A stretch of DNA of 33,012 nucleotides from an uncultured Barnesiella sp. (GCA_944320995.1 CALUJQ010000033.1:1-33012); one strand, 5' to 3'; counted from the stretch's first letter, positions 24,443-33,012 are shown. The notes: generated by a model not told the origin, from the letters alone. Numbers and translations are program-made.

Positions 24443-27400
24443 TTACAACCCTTTCCCGTGACAGTTTTTATACTTCTTCCCGCTACCGCAAGGACAAGGA
24501 TCATTGCGGCCTACACGGGGAGCGGCTTTAATCGGTTCGGTCACCCGGGGCCGTTGCGGAGCGGCTGCTGCGGCAGCTTGTGCCGACTGTCCGGGATACT
24601 CCTCTTTTTGTGTGCGGTATTTGCTATAATCTTCACGACGTTCGGGAGCAGCCTCGCGCACGTCTTGCGGCTCCTGAATGTAGATTTGTCCCCGCATGAG
24701 GATAGCGATTGCTTTCCGATTCATCGTCTCGACCATCTCTTTGAAAAGGTTGAACGATTCGAGTTTGTAAATCAACAGCGGGTCTTTCTGCTCGTAGCTG
24801 GCATTTTGTACCGACTGGCGCAACTGGTCGAGTTCGCGCAAGTGTTCTTTCCAAGCCTCGTCGATGGTCATAAGCAACACGGCTTTCTGGAACTGTTTTA
24901 CTACCGACTGCGACTCGCTCTTATAGGCTTCGTTGATGTCGCAAGCGATACCGAACACCCGTTTCCCGTCGGTAATGGGCACCCGTATCATACCTGTCGA
25001 TAATCCCCGTTGTTCTACAAAAGGCTTGATATTCATGTGGGCAATCTCGGCCATACGTTCTCCTTTTCGTTTAAAGGTAGTCACCACGGCATCGTAAAGG
25101 CTGTCTATCACCTCGCTTTTCTTCATCGCGCGGAATTGTTCTTCGGTGAAAGGCATCTCTACGGCAAAGATTTTGAACATCTCCATCGAAAAATCTTCGT
25201 AATCGTTCGATCCGTCGTATGCATTGGCCAACGACTCTATCGTGTCGTAGAACATATTCATGATGTCGATGCCGATGCGCTCGCCCATCAAAGCGTGGTG
25301 ACGCTTGGTATAAATCACATTACGCTGGGCATTCATCACGTCGTCGTATTCGAGCAGACGTTTACGGATTCCGAAGTTGTTCTCCTCGACCCGACGTTGT
25401 GCGTTTTCGATAGACTTGGAGACCATATTGTGTTCGATCATCTCGTCCTCTTTAAGTCCGAGGCGGTCGAGCATCTTCACTACGCGGTCGGTAGCGAACA
25501 GACGCATCACGGTATCCTCGAACGAAACAAAGAATACCGAAGATCCCGGGTCGCCTTGACGTCCCGAACGACCTCTCAACTGGCGGTCCACACGGCGGGA
25601 TTCATGTCGCTCGGTACCGATAATGGCCAAACCTCCGGCCTCGCGCACGGCAGGCGAAAGTTTAATATCGGTACCACGACCTGCCATGTTGGTGGCAATG
25701 GTTACCGTACCCGTTTGTCCGGCCTGAGCCACAATCTCGGCCTCGCGTTGGTGCAACTTGGCATTCAACACGTTGTGTTTGATTTTACGCAGGGTAAGCA
25801 TACGGCTCAGCAATTCCGAAATCTCGACCGAAGTGGTCCCCACCAATACGGGACGGCCGGCATCGACCATCTTCACAATCTCCTCGATTACGGCATTGTA
25901 TTTGGCCCGTTTGGTCTTATACACCCGATCGTTCATGTCGATACGGGCTACCGGTTTGTTGGTGGGGATTGTCACCACATCGAGTTTATAGATGTCCCAA
26001 AACTCGCCCGCTTCGGTCTCGGCCGTACCGGTCATACCGGCCAGTTTGTGATACATACGGAAGTAGTTCTGCAACGTAATGGTCGCAAATGTCTGCGTAG
26101 CCGCCTCGACTTTCACATGTTCTTTGGCCTCGATAGCTTGATGCAAACCGTCGGAATAGCGACGGCCTTCCATGATACGGCCGGTCTGCTCATCGACAAT
26201 TTTCACTTTGTTGTCAATCACCACATATTGGTCGTTCAACTCGAAGAGGGTATAGGCTTTCAACAACTGATTGACGGTGTGAACCCGCTCAGCCTTGATG
26301 GCATAGTCTTGCAGGAGTTCGTCTTTACGGTTTTGCTTCTCTTCGGGCGATAGTCCCTGATTTTCGAGGTCGGAGAGTTGCTCGCTGATGTTGGGGAGGA
26401 CAAAGAAATTGGGATCGTCCGATTTACCGGTCATCACATCGAGCCCCTTATCAGTCATGTCGATACCGTTGTTTTTCTCGTCGATGACAAAATAGAGGTC
26501 GTCGGTAATCTCGGGCATACGGCGGTTGTTGTCGGCCATATAAATCGCCTCGGTCTCGAGCATCAACGGTTTGATGCCCGGCTCACTCAGGTATTTGATG
26601 AGGGCTCCGTTTTTGGGCAATCCTTTGAAACAGCGATAGAGCAGCACGGCACCCTCTTCGCGGGTTTTCTTGTCTTCCGAAGCGATTTTGGTCTTGGCTT
26701 CGGCCAACAGTTTGGTCACCAAGTTACGCTGCATTTTCACCAGCTCCTCCACTTTGGGTTGGAACTGTTCAAACATTTGGTCATCGCCTTTGGGTGTAGG
26801 ACCCGAAATAATCAACGGGGTACGGGCATCGTCGATCAACACCGAGTCAACCTCATCGACAATGGCATAATTGTGCATGCGCTGTACCAAATCGAGCGGC
26901 GAACTGGCCATATTGTCACGCAGGTAGTCGAAACCGAACTCGTTATTGGTACCAAAGGTAATGTCGGCATTGTAGGCGTTGCGACGGGCTTCGGAGTTGG
27001 GCTCGTGTTTGTCGATACAATCGACCGAAAGTCCGTGGAACATATAGAGGGGGCCCATCCACTCCGAGTCACGTTTCGACAGATAGTCGTTGACAGTCAC
27101 CACATGCACGCCGTTACCCGAAAGGGCGTTGAGGAATACCGGGAGGGTAGCCACGAGGGTTTTACCTTCACCGGTCGCCATCTCGGCGATTTTACCTTTG
27201 TGCAGGACAACACCGCCGATGAGCTGTACATCGTAGTGAACCATATCCCACACCACTTCGTTACCGCCGGCCATCCAATGGTTGGCATAAATGGCCTTGT
27301 CGCCTTCGATATGGATAAAATCATGATCTACGGCCAGACTGCGGTCAAAATCGTTGGCGGTCACCTCGATCGTTTCGTTTTGGCTGAATCGGCGAGCCGT

Positions 27401-27748
27401 CTCTTTCATCACGGCAAACACCTCGGGAAGAGCGTCATCGAGAGCTTTTTCTATCTTTTTCAATATCTCTTTCTCGATTTTGTCCACCTCTTCCCACGTC
27501 GATTCTCGTTTATCATAATCGAGTGTTTCCACATACTCTTTCAATTCGGCGATACGTTTGCGGTCATCGGCCACAGCATCTTGAATATGTTGTTTCACCA
27601 CATCGATGCGGCTACGCAACTGGTCGTTCGACAAATTTTCAAGTTCGGGTGAGATTGCCTTTATCTTTTGGATATAAGGTTCTATCTCTTTCAAGTCGCG
27701 TTGCGACTTGTTACCGAACAGTTTTTTCAATACATCGTTAAATCCCAT
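24443..27748 (-). CDS. secA: Preprotein translocase ATPase SecA
   Basis: 1101 residues, the usual Bacteroidota length. It drives post-translational export through SecYEG. Walker A is [10 protein letters not shown] (K196), Walker B is [15 protein letters not shown] (D298-D301), and the second RecA-like domain contains [12 protein letters not shown] and the arginine-rich [16 protein letters not shown]. An N-terminal helical insertion near residues 40-105 is common in this phylum. The C-terminal zinc-binding tail [14 protein letters not shown] (C1085, C1087, C1096, H1097) is intact, preceded by an Ala/Gln/Pro-rich linker. It has its own promoter upstream and a strong terminator downstream. Confidence 0.98.
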   Translation of the reverse strand: MGFNDVLKKLFGNKSQRDLKEIEPYIQKIKAISPELENLSNDQLRSRIDVVKQHIQDAVADDRKRIAELKEYVETLDYDKRESTWEEVDKIEKEILKKIEKALDDALPEVFAVMKETARRFSQNETIEVTANDFDRSLAVDHDFIHIEGDKAIYANHWMAGGNEVVWDMVHYDVQLIGGVVLHKGKIAEMATGEGKTLVATLPVFLNALSGNGVHVVTVNDYLSKRDSEWMGPLYMFHGLSVDCIDKHEPNSEARRNAYNADITFGTNNEFGFDYLRDNMASSPLDLVQRMHNYAIVDEVDSVLIDDARTPLIISGPTPKGDDQMFEQFQPKVEELVKMQRNLVTKLLAEAKTKIASEDKKTREEGAVLLYRCFKGLPKNGALIKYLSEPGIKPLMLETEAIYMADNNRRMPEITDDLYFVIDEKNNGIDMTDKGLDVMTGKSDDPNFFVLPNISEQLSDLENQGLSPEEKQNRKDELLQDYAIKAERVHTVNQLLKAYTLFELNDQYVVIDNKVKIVDEQTGRIMEGRRYSDGLHQAIEAKEHVKVEAATQTFATITLQNYFRMYHKLAGMTGTAETEAGEFWDIYKLDVVTIPTNKPVARIDMNDRVYKTKRAKYNAVIEEIVKMVDAGRPVLVGTTSVEISELLSRMLTLRKIKHNVLNAKLHQREAEIVAQAGQTGTVTIATNMAGRGTDIKLSPAVREAGGLAIIGTERHESRRVDRQLRGRSGRQGDPGSSVFFVSFEDTVMRLFATDRVVKMLDRLGLKEDEMIEHNMVSKSIENAQRRVEENNFGIRKRLLEYDDVMNAQRNVIYTKRHHALMGERIGIDIMNMFYDTIESLANAYDGSNDYEDFSMEMFKIFAVEMPFTEEQFRAMKKSEVIDSLYDAVVTTFKRKGERMAEIAHMNIKPFVEQRGLSTGMIRVPITDGKRVFGIACDINEAYKSESQSVVKQFQKAVLLMTIDEAWKEHLRELDQLRQSVQNASYEQKDPLLIYKLESFNLFKEMVETMNRKAIAILMRGQIYIQEPQDVREAAPERREDYSKYRTQKEEYPGQSAQAAAAAAPQRPRVTEPIKAAPRVGRNDPCPCGSGKKYKNCHGKGL

Positions 27749-27811
27749 ATAAAGTTTTTATTATTATTCGTAAAAATAATGTCCCGATATGCAGTGACAT
27801 ATCTCACCCTG

Positions 27812-27844
27812 CAAAAATAATGCAAATTTTGCTAACTCCGCAAA
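27812..27844 (-). promoter_or_regulatory. Promoter of secA
   Basis: Minus strand: TTTG (27844-27841), a 21-nt spacer, then TATTTTTG (27819-27812), an exact -7 consensus. The leader is about 60 nt. No terminator separates it from the phosphatase-like gene ending at 27859. Confidence 0.7.
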
Positions 27845-27858
27845 AAGGGCTGAATTAG

Positions 27859-29442
27859 TTAGTGTTGTATTTCGGAAAGCGGAGCCTCGGCCGACCCGTT
27901 TGGCGAGCGGATACGCAACAAACGCGATACGGTGGGAGCAATGGCCGTTGCCCGCACAGGAGTGGCGATACGCACCGGCTTCACATCGGGTGCCAAGATA
28001 AAGCAAGGTGTGGGAATCGCATTGATACGCACATACTCGCGGGTGTCGCCAGCATCTTCGTAAACGACCTCCCAGCCGGGGCACAAGTCCAAGACCAAAT
28101 CGCCCGAGAGTTTGGGGTAATAGCCGTTGCGCATGGCGGCGGCCCGATCGGTTCCACGGCTCAGCAGAAGCCGTTGCGAAGTATAGACATCTTGCACTCC
28201 GGCCATTTGAATCAAAAACGAGGCGGCCCGGTTGCGCATTTCGTCAGCATCGAGGTCACGCTCCTTGATGAGTTTTCTATTGAGGAATATCTGTCGGTTT
28301 TGGTATCCCGTCACCCAGTCGCCCTGTCCGTAAAGGGCCATCAGATAGACGTTTAGCAGCGAGACGGCCCGTTTGGGATAAAACTCGCCCGAGGGTATGT
28401 TGTAGATGGGCGACTCTTTGGCCTCACCTTTGAAATATCCGGTCGAGGAGAGGAAAACCACCGTATTGACCAACCCCACTTTTTTATCGATTTCGTCGAG
28501 CAACCGGGCGATGTCGCGGTCGAGCCGCACATAGGTGTCCTGCAATTCCAGCCCGTAATCATCGACGCTTTTGTTCAGATAAACCCCGGCTGTATAACCC
28601 ACGTTGAGCATATCGAGTACGCCCCGGCGGCCCAAAAGTCCTTTGTCGAGGAACTCCACTGCCACGTCGGTTATCTCCCGGTTGACCAATGCCGTTGTCT
28701 TGAACTGGGCAAACTTGTCACGTCCGTCGCGGGCAAATGTACGCTTGAACGAGAAGTCGTTGGTTTGGTAGGGTATCGCCGTATAGAGGTCGGGTGTATA
28801 GACCGGAGTCCACGACAGCGAGTCGATGCGATTCGACAACGAACGCACATAATTGAACTGCTCGATATAAGCCGGCACATCGCGATAATAGGTCGTTGTC
28901 GCCCATTTGCCATTCTTGTCGTTGATCCAAAAAGCGCAATTGGCGGCATGCCCTGCACTGATGATTGCTTGCTGGGCATCGGGGGCAACGGCAAACACTC
29001 GGCCCAACCCGCCGCTCACAATCTTCACCTCGTCGCTGATGGTCGAGGTTTTTATACGCTCGGGCGAATAGGTCTCGTCGGTATAGTTCCCTATTTTGGT
29101 AGGGTCGTTCAAGATAGGTTCTTCGCGCTGGAATGTCGTGTTGAAATAGCGTTCCGAGGGTATGCCGTGTATAAACGGAGTCGCTCCCGTATAGAGGGTG
29201 GCCGTTGCCGAAGCCTTGTCGAGGTTGGGGAAATCGAACTGTAAATTTTCGCAGAAAACCCCTTGTTGCATCAGCCGTTTGAAACCCTTCTCTCCAAACA
29301 AGTGCTGCAATGCCTCCAAATAGTCGGTACGCAACTGATCGACCGTAATCCCCACCACCAAACGGGGTGCATGGTTATCCGACTGTACCCGGGGTACAAT
29401 CAGCAACGAAAGGAGCAATGTGGCCAATACCTTATTTTTCAT
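27859..29442 (-). CDS. PafA-like alkaline-phosphatase-fold protein, probably catalytically dead
   Basis: 527 residues with a signal peptide (ending near PRVQS), so periplasmic. The scaffold follows the PafA/nucleotide-pyrophosphatase family: GITVDQLRTDYL (D35), LYTGATPFIHGI, SDEVKIVSGGLGRVFAV, and SAGHAANCAFWIN with KWATTTYY. Catalytic and metal positions appear replaced, judged by eye against PafA: the nucleophile region PTYTxPGHAS reads FPNLDKASATAT; the TDYVGH motif reads MLNVGY; TADHG reads SSTGY (T334, G335); and the last histidine of YDTHVP reads INAIP (A475). Only D35 survives clearly. It is therefore likely a pseudoenzyme with a binding or structural role. Its ATG overlaps the DUF4105 stop (ATGA), so the two are translationally coupled. 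Confidence 0.8.
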   Translation of the reverse strand: MKNKVLATLLLSLLIVPRVQSDNHAPRLVVGITVDQLRTDYLEALQHLFGEKGFKRLMQQGVFCENLQFDFPNLDKASATATLYTGATPFIHGIPSERYFNTTFQREEPILNDPTKIGNYTDETYSPERIKTSTISDEVKIVSGGLGRVFAVAPDAQQAIISAGHAANCAFWINDKNGKWATTTYYRDVPAYIEQFNYVRSLSNRIDSLSWTPVYTPDLYTAIPYQTNDFSFKRTFARDGRDKFAQFKTTALVNREITDVAVEFLDKGLLGRRGVLDMLNVGYTAGVYLNKSVDDYGLELQDTYVRLDRDIARLLDEIDKKVGLVNTVVFLSSTGYFKGEAKESPIYNIPSGEFYPKRAVSLLNVYLMALYGQGDWVTGYQNRQIFLNRKLIKERDLDADEMRNRAASFLIQMAGVQDVYTSQRLLLSRGTDRAAAMRNGYYPKLSGDLVLDLCPGWEVVYEDAGDTREYVRINAIPTPCFILAPDVKPVRIATPVRATAIAPTVSRLLRIRSPNGSAEAPLSEIQH

Positions 29443-30668
29443 ATCGATAGTCTGTCAATTCTTTTTAGCTGCTCTACCCGCAAATAGGTAAACGAGCGCA
29501 TCATCAACACCAGCACCAGCGGAAGGAAGGCCGCGTTGAACTGCTGCGGAATCCAGTGCCACGACACCAAGAATATCAACAGCGCCGCAAAGTTAGCAAA
29601 ATGATAATATCTGACGACACTTTTAAGAGAATTAAACCAAATAAACAGGGCCATCAACAGCCAAAGGGGGTGCAACCAAAAGGCCGAGTAGTTGGGACTG
29701 GTGGCCGGGTGTACCGAAACGAACATGAGAAAGAAGAGGACCAACCCGCCCAATCCGTATGCCGTGAAAAGAACCGTATCGAACACCCGGGAAATATGGT
29801 TCCGCGACAAGTCCCACATCGACACGGCAACGGCCACGGCAAACAAAAGCCATGCGGCAAACAAAGGGGTCAAATAAAACGGGGTCTCGCCGGGAAGGGC
29901 CGGCTCTTCGGGATCATACAAGACCTCGGTGCGGCTCACCAGCGGGACCGATGCCGAGTCGGGTGTGGCTTGTATCACCGCACCGGAAAAAGCCTCTTTC
30001 AATACCTCGGGGCCGAACATCTGTTCCCGATAGCTCATGGGACGGTCCAACTTCGCTCCCAGCGCCAAATCGATACCGAATATCAACCACGGGCAACGGC
30101 CGGCATACCGCCCTATCTCTTCCCGGAAAGTAGGCATCTTCCCAGCCGGTTCTTGGTAACGGACCGTATTGCCCAATACCGTTTCCACCATGTTGCGGGG
30201 GCGGGTGGCACAGTTGTCGAACAGGAAATTGTAACGATATACCCGATTCTCGGGCATGGCATTTACCAACAACGCCTCGAACAACGCTCGGCTCTGCTCG
30301 GGAGTAAGGTTGAGAATCTGCTCATCGACCCGGGAATCCCGCATCACATAGCTCAGCAGGAAGTCGGGGAAATCGTTCACCCCCAGACAATAGTCGGTCT
30401 CTCCCTTGGTAAACCGCCACACAAAGGCCGGCGCATTGAAGTTGAACATACCGTAGTTGAACACATAGTCAAAGCCCCCCGCCTTCGGCTGACACACCCG
30501 CAATGCGGTATGGCCGAAAAGCTCGTAAACCTCGGTCCCCGGGGCACACGTGAGCAGGCTCACCTGCAATGTATCTTGCGCCTGCGGGAAACCCTGCGTC
30601 TGCGCGCTCATGCCAAGGCATACCGCAGAGACAAGGGCGGCCACATAGAATCGCGCTTTCTTCAACAT
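29439..30668 (-). CDS. DUF4105 / Lnb N-terminal-type membrane protein
   Basis: 409 residues. A signal peptide (to about AQTQG) leads into a periplasmic domain with the family pair ELFGHTALRV (H53) and YNFLFDNCATRPRN (C153). This suggests a papain-like/NlpC-P60-type thiol hydrolase fold. About five transmembrane helices follow (near 264-284, 297-319, 331-346, 356-372 and 375-391), ending in a basic tail. Substrate unknown; an envelope lipid or peptide is possible. The ATG at 30668 begins the signal peptide; the longer frame to 30767 adds a Lys-rich stretch without signal character. The stop overlaps the start of the phosphatase-like gene. No convincing promoter is seen upstream, the best being TATTTTTA. 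Confidence 0.82.
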   Translation of the reverse strand: MLKKARFYVAALVSAVCLGMSAQTQGFPQAQDTLQVSLLTCAPGTEVYELFGHTALRVCQPKAGGFDYVFNYGMFNFNAPAFVWRFTKGETDYCLGVNDFPDFLLSYVMRDSRVDEQILNLTPEQSRALFEALLVNAMPENRVYRYNFLFDNCATRPRNMVETVLGNTVRYQEPAGKMPTFREEIGRYAGRCPWLIFGIDLALGAKLDRPMSYREQMFGPEVLKEAFSGAVIQATPDSASVPLVSRTEVLYDPEEPALPGETPFYLTPLFAAWLLFAVAVAVSMWDLSRNHISRVFDTVLFTAYGLGGLVLFFLMFVSVHPATSPNYSAFWLHPLWLLMALFIWFNSLKSVVRYYHFANFAALLIFLVSWHWIPQQFNAAFLPLVLVLMMRSFTYLRVEQLKRIDRLSI

Positions 30669-30800
30669 AATCACCTTACTAAAAAATCCGGTGTAAAAAT
30701 ACAACTTTCCCCTAAATCCTTTTTCATTTGTAACTCTTTTATTTTCTTCGACTTTGATAAATTTCACATTTTTATTTCCGGTTTCCTCCGAATAAATTTT

Positions 30801-30808
30801 TATCTTTG
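30801..30808 (+). promoter_or_regulatory. -7 element of the nitroreductase operon
   Basis: TATCTTTG, an exact TAnnTTTG, 24 nt before the ATG at 30833. The -33 match is poor (TTTC at 22-nt spacing). Confidence 0.5.
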
Positions 30809-30832
30809 TTCATCACACACACAAACACCTGT

Positions 30833-31444
30833 ATGGAAATCAAAGGATTACTATTCGCTCTATGCGTAACCGGCAGCCTCCTCGCCGACGCTCAAGACAT
30901 AAACCTGCCTGCACCCCAAAAAGAGGGAGGACAACCCCTCATGCAAACGCTCGCCAAACGGGCCACGACCCGGGACTTCGACACCCAAAAGGAAATCGAC
31001 CCGCAAACCCTCTCCAACCTGCTGTGGGCCGCATGGGGTTACAACCGGGAGGATAAACGCACTGCTCCCTCGGCCATGAACCGGCAAGAACTGTCGCTGT
31101 GTGTCATCACGGCTCACGGAGCCTACCGCTACGATGCCCGCCAAAACGTACTGCGGGAGATTGCCGCAGGCGATTTCCGAAAGAGCGCCGGCAAGCAACC
31201 TTTCGCACAAACCGCACCGCTCAACATTGTTTTCGTGGCCGACCTCGACAAGGCCCCCGGCAACGACATGATGTTTGTCGATTGTGGATTCATCTCGCAA
31301 AACATCTACCTCTATTGCGCTTCGGCCGGCTTGGGGACGGTCGTACGCGGCTCTTTCGACGGGAAAGAGTTGGCTACAGTATTGAATTTGACCGACAAAG
31401 AGAAAGTCCTGCTCACCCAATCGGTGGGATACCCGGCTCGATAA
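30833..31444 (+). CDS. Secreted SagB/nitroreductase-family oxidoreductase
   Basis: 203 residues. The N-terminus MEIKGLLFALCVTGSLLADA is a signal peptide, unusual for an FMN enzyme that would normally fold in the cytoplasm. The flavin-binding opening KRATTRDFD, the SAMNRQEL segment and the VDCGFISQNIYLYCASAGLGTVVRG block match the nitroreductase fold. It may reduce a small aromatic or quinone-like molecule with FMN and NAD(P)H, but the substrate is unknown. The start at 30833 is set by the signal peptide and by the -7 element just upstream; the open frame to 30806 overlaps that element. The next gene follows after 25 bp and is probably co-transcribed. Confidence 0.85.
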   Translation: MEIKGLLFALCVTGSLLADAQDINLPAPQKEGGQPLMQTLAKRATTRDFDTQKEIDPQTLSNLLWAAWGYNREDKRTAPSAMNRQELSLCVITAHGAYRYDARQNVLREIAAGDFRKSAGKQPFAQTAPLNIVFVADLDKAPGNDMMFVDCGFISQNIYLYCASAGLGTVVRGSFDGKELATVLNLTDKEKVLLTQSVGYPAR

Positions 31445-31469
31445 ACACACGGCGAAATCACTCAATCTC

Positions 31470-32183
31470 ATGCAACGGATTCTCTACGCTCTCTTCCTCA
31501 TCACCTCGACAACGCTTCTCTTCCCTACCTGCAAAGGCCGGCAGGTCGAGCCCGACTACCCCGAAGAATCGATTGTCGACACCTTCGAAGTGAAACGGCA
31601 AAACCAACCCCGAACCAGTTGGTGGAGAAAAACACCTCCTCACTATACCAGTTTCCGAAAACTATTCAACGACCTCAACGACAGGCACCTCGCCATAGCC
31701 CAAAAAAATGGGATAGCCCCCCCCGAATCGCTCGAAGCCGCCCAAAAACTGGGCTTTTGGGAACTCGCCAAAATCGACAGTTGTGAGTACTATGCAGTCG
31801 ATCGACTCACCCACTCCATTCCCTACCTCACCCCAAAAACCAAATGGCTGTTGATGACCATCGGGAAAAATTTCCAAGACTCGCTATCCAACCGAGGTTC
31901 CGGCGGGCGACAAATCATCCTCACCAGTGCCCTGCGTTCCGACGAATCCATCAAATCGCTGCGCCGGCGCAACACCAATGCCAGTGAAAACTCGGCCCAC
32001 CGTTACGGAACTACCTTCGATATATCCTACAACCGTTACAACATCACCGACTCTACCTGCTTCGTCCCCTCCGACAGGCTGCGCATTCTCTTAGGTGAGG
32101 TCCTATACGACCTGCGCAAAGAACATAAATGCTTTGTAAAATACGAAGTTCGGCAGGGATGTTTCCACATTACCGCCCGGTAA
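31470..32183 (+). CDS. DUF5715 / M15-type metallopeptidase-like protein, secreted
   Basis: 237 residues. The N-terminal hydrophobic segment ends ...LLFPTC21KGR, which could be a non-canonical lipobox or a plain signal peptide. The C-terminal half shows M15 D,D-carboxypeptidase-like features: TSALRSDES (R156), SAHRYGTTFDIS (H177 and D184, spaced as zinc ligands) and a final GCFHITAR (H233, the third ligand). It may trim peptidoglycan peptides in the periplasm. Bacteroidota proteins of this type are usually called DUF5715. It is second in the operon with the nitroreductase. No clear terminator follows. Confidence 0.82.
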   Translation: MQRILYALFLITSTTLLFPTCKGRQVEPDYPEESIVDTFEVKRQNQPRTSWWRKTPPHYTSFRKLFNDLNDRHLAIAQKNGIAPPESLEAAQKLGFWELAKIDSCEYYAVDRLTHSIPYLTPKTKWLLMTIGKNFQDSLSNRGSGGRQIILTSALRSDESIKSLRRRNTNASENSAHRYGTTFDISYNRYNITDSTCFVPSDRLRILLGEVLYDLRKEHKCFVKYEVRQGCFHITAR

Positions 32184-32421
32184 AAAACTTCGAAAAACCG
32201 CATCGTCCGCTTAATCATTTTGGGGGAGGGAGGGGAGGAATAGCAACGACCCCCACCCAATCAGTCTCTCCTACGACGCAAAAAAATTTACGATTTTTAA
32301 GAATGCCATATTTTTATTATTAAATGCTTCAAACTGTTACTTTTATAATATTATTATTTTATATTTGCTTAATGGGTATTGCGTCGATCTTTTTTGTCCC
32401 TGTCGCATAGGGAAAGAGGGC
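32184..32421. other. AT-rich noncoding spacer with a G-rich tract
   Basis: No credible gene. A purine tract at 32222-32238 (GGGGGAGGGAGGGGAGG) contains three runs of three or more G plus a GG, so at most a weak quadruplex. A lone TAnnTTTG (TATATTTG, 32360-32367) lacks a matching -33 element. No terminator for the upstream operon stands out. Confidence 0.5.
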
Positions 32422-32449
32422 GTCACCCCGCACTTGATGCGGGGTCCAG
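32422..32449 (+). repeat. Palindromic repeat A1
   Basis: GTCA, then an 8-bp stem ACCCCGCA/TGCGGGGT sharing its first A, loop CTTGA, ending in TCCAG. Stem arms 32425-32432 and 32438-32445. With B1 it forms an inverted doublet. Confidence 0.85.
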
Positions 32450-32492
32450 TCGGGGCGGCAAAGGAAAGGGCATTCCCCCCTGCCGGTATTCA

Positions 32493-32520
32493 TGGATTCC
32501 GCGTCGCAGCGCGGAATGGC
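32493..32520 (-). repeat. Palindromic repeat B1 (inverted relative to A1)
   Basis: Stem ATTCCGCG (32496-32503) with CGCGGAAT (32510-32517), loop TCGCAG. Read on the minus strand it follows the same plan as repeat A: GxCA, hairpin, TCCA. Confidence 0.85.
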
Positions 32521-32550
32521 GAGAACGGCGGGGTCCGGTGAAGGGAGCGT

Positions 32551-32578
32551 GTCACCCCGCACCCGATGCGGGGTCCAG
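32551..32578 (+). repeat. Palindromic repeat A2
   Basis: Same 28-nt unit as A1 with loop CCCGA; arms 32554-32561 and 32567-32574. It is not followed by a B unit: the doublet is broken where the TTATCGGGC-bounded module starts. Confidence 0.85.
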
Positions 32579-32634
32579 CGTAGGGGAGGCGAGGCATTCA
32601 TTTGTGAGTACCCCCCTTGCCGGGTATTCCGCCT

Positions 32635-32750
32635 TTATCGGGCCGGGAGGAGGCCAGCCGACCGAGGAAAACGGGCGAGGACTGTTTGAGTGCAGCGAGT
32701 TCCGCAGCCCCCGAGGGCGACGCCAGCCTCCGAGCGAGGAAGCCCGATAA
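32635..32750. repeat. 116-bp module bounded by TTATCGGGC / GCCCGATAA
   Basis: It begins TTATCGGGC (32635-32643) and ends with the inverse GCCCGATAA (32742-32750). The 22 bp at 32630-32651, covering its left end, recur exactly at 32991-33012, so a second copy starts at the window edge. There is no open frame with coding character inside. Confidence 0.6.
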
Positions 32751-32768
32751 CAGCGGTGGCGCTTCTTG

Positions 32769-32800
32769 GTTCGTTCTTCTCGCTATTGAGAAGAATGAAC
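32769..32800. repeat. 13-bp hairpin
   Basis: GTTCGTTCTTCTC (32769-32781) pairs with GAGAAGAATGAAC (32788-32800), with one G-U, around a 6-nt loop, just left of repeat A3. Confidence 0.6.
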
Positions 32801-32815
32801 ATAAAAGGGAATCGT

Positions 32816-32844
32816 GTCACCCCGCACCCCGATGCGGGGTCCAG
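32816..32844 (+). repeat. Palindromic repeat A3
   Basis: As A1 with a 6-nt loop CCCCGA; arms 32819-32826 and 32833-32840. It pairs with B2 as the second inverted doublet. Confidence 0.85.
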
Positions 32845-32893
32845 TCGCGGGAAGGCGAGGCATTCATTTGCGGGTACTCCTGCCGGTATTCTC

Positions 32894-32921
32894 TGGATTC
32901 CGCGTCGCAGCGCGGAATGAC
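32894..32921 (-). repeat. Palindromic repeat B2 (inverted relative to A3)
   Basis: The same stem as B1 (32897-32904 with 32911-32918). The surrounding 63 bp starting TGCCGGTATT (32881) closely match those at 32481 around B1. Confidence 0.85.
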
Positions 32922-32990
32922 GAGAACGGCGGGAGCCAGTGAAGTGCCTCTTGTGTAGGGCCGCAAGCGTGGGGTCGCAAAGGACCAACC

Positions 32991-33012
32991 CGCCTTTATC
33001 GGGCCGGGAGGA
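32991..33012. repeat. Start of a second copy of the TTATCGGGC module, cut by the window end
   Basis: Identical over all 22 bases to 32630-32651. It runs into the window edge. Confidence 0.8.

Noticed and set aside
25010..27652. Long plus-strand open frames (447 and 424 codons) opposite secA
   Set aside because: They lie wholly antisense to an unmistakable secA, are rich in His/Gly/Phe as expected of antisense translation, and show no family motif.
32222..32238. G-quadruplex in the G-rich tract
   Set aside because: Only three runs of three or more G plus a GG; too weak to claim.
32422..32921. CRISPR array
   Set aside because: Only five units, in both orientations, unevenly spaced, with spacers that themselves repeat; no cas genes.
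32359..33000. Several open frames in the repeat cluster
   Set aside because: They translate the palindromic repeats (recurrent CGVQ, HPAPDAGSS, TPHQVRGD peptides) in many frames, a known artefact of such repeats.

Overview
The window looks like chromosomal DNA from a member of the Bacteroidales (Bacteroidota). Several genes are typical of that group: a Bacteroidota-length SecA with a C-terminal zinc tail, a DnaE with a charged insertion in its PHP domain, a T9SS-plug/DUF5103 protein, a lipoprotein TamA variant (TamL) behind TamB, a DUF4105 protein and a C1B peptidase. Putative promoters fit the Bacteroidota pattern TTTG, about 20 nt, TAnnTTTG. G+C looks close to 50 percent by eye, which would suit a Barnesiella-like lineage, but the genus is a guess.

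Layout. 1-1999 (+): 3' part of NADP-type glutamate dehydrogenase, its terminator, and an orphan six-helix membrane protein. 2108-8574 (-): trxA with a textbook promoter, dnaE, an M24 aminopeptidase, a HAD phosphatase and tRNA-Arg(CCG). 8697-9846 (+): ung and a C_GCAxxG_C_C redox-type protein. 9943-11890 (-): a secreted C1B cysteine peptidase followed by a menorin/FAM151-like protein. 12036-13313 (+): the plug-type protein, with stops overlapping those of a PepSY-like gene (-). 13911-20947 (+): tamB-tamL with overlapping stop and start. 20955-24303 (-): a compact restriction-modification operon of two different adenine methyltransferases and a predicted endonuclease, joined by ATGA overlaps. 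24443-30668 (-): secA, a phosphatase-fold protein that seems to have lost its metal site, and a DUF4105 membrane protein. 30833-32183 (+): a secreted nitroreductase and an M15/DUF5715-type peptidase. 32184-33012: noncoding, ending in a GC-rich cluster of related palindromic repeats.

How it fits together. Most of the window is housekeeping (replication, repair, nitrogen assimilation, export) and envelope biogenesis (TamB/TamL, plug protein, SecA, periplasmic hydrolases). The accessory parts are the R-M operon, wedged between tamL and secA, and the right-hand repeat cluster. The most original observations are: the predicted endonuclease with two separate PD-(D/E)xK motifs; the 16-nt direct repeats just upstream of the R-M operon; the pseudo-phosphatase coupled to DUF4105; and the REPIN-like inverted repeat doublets whose stems differ by compensatory changes.
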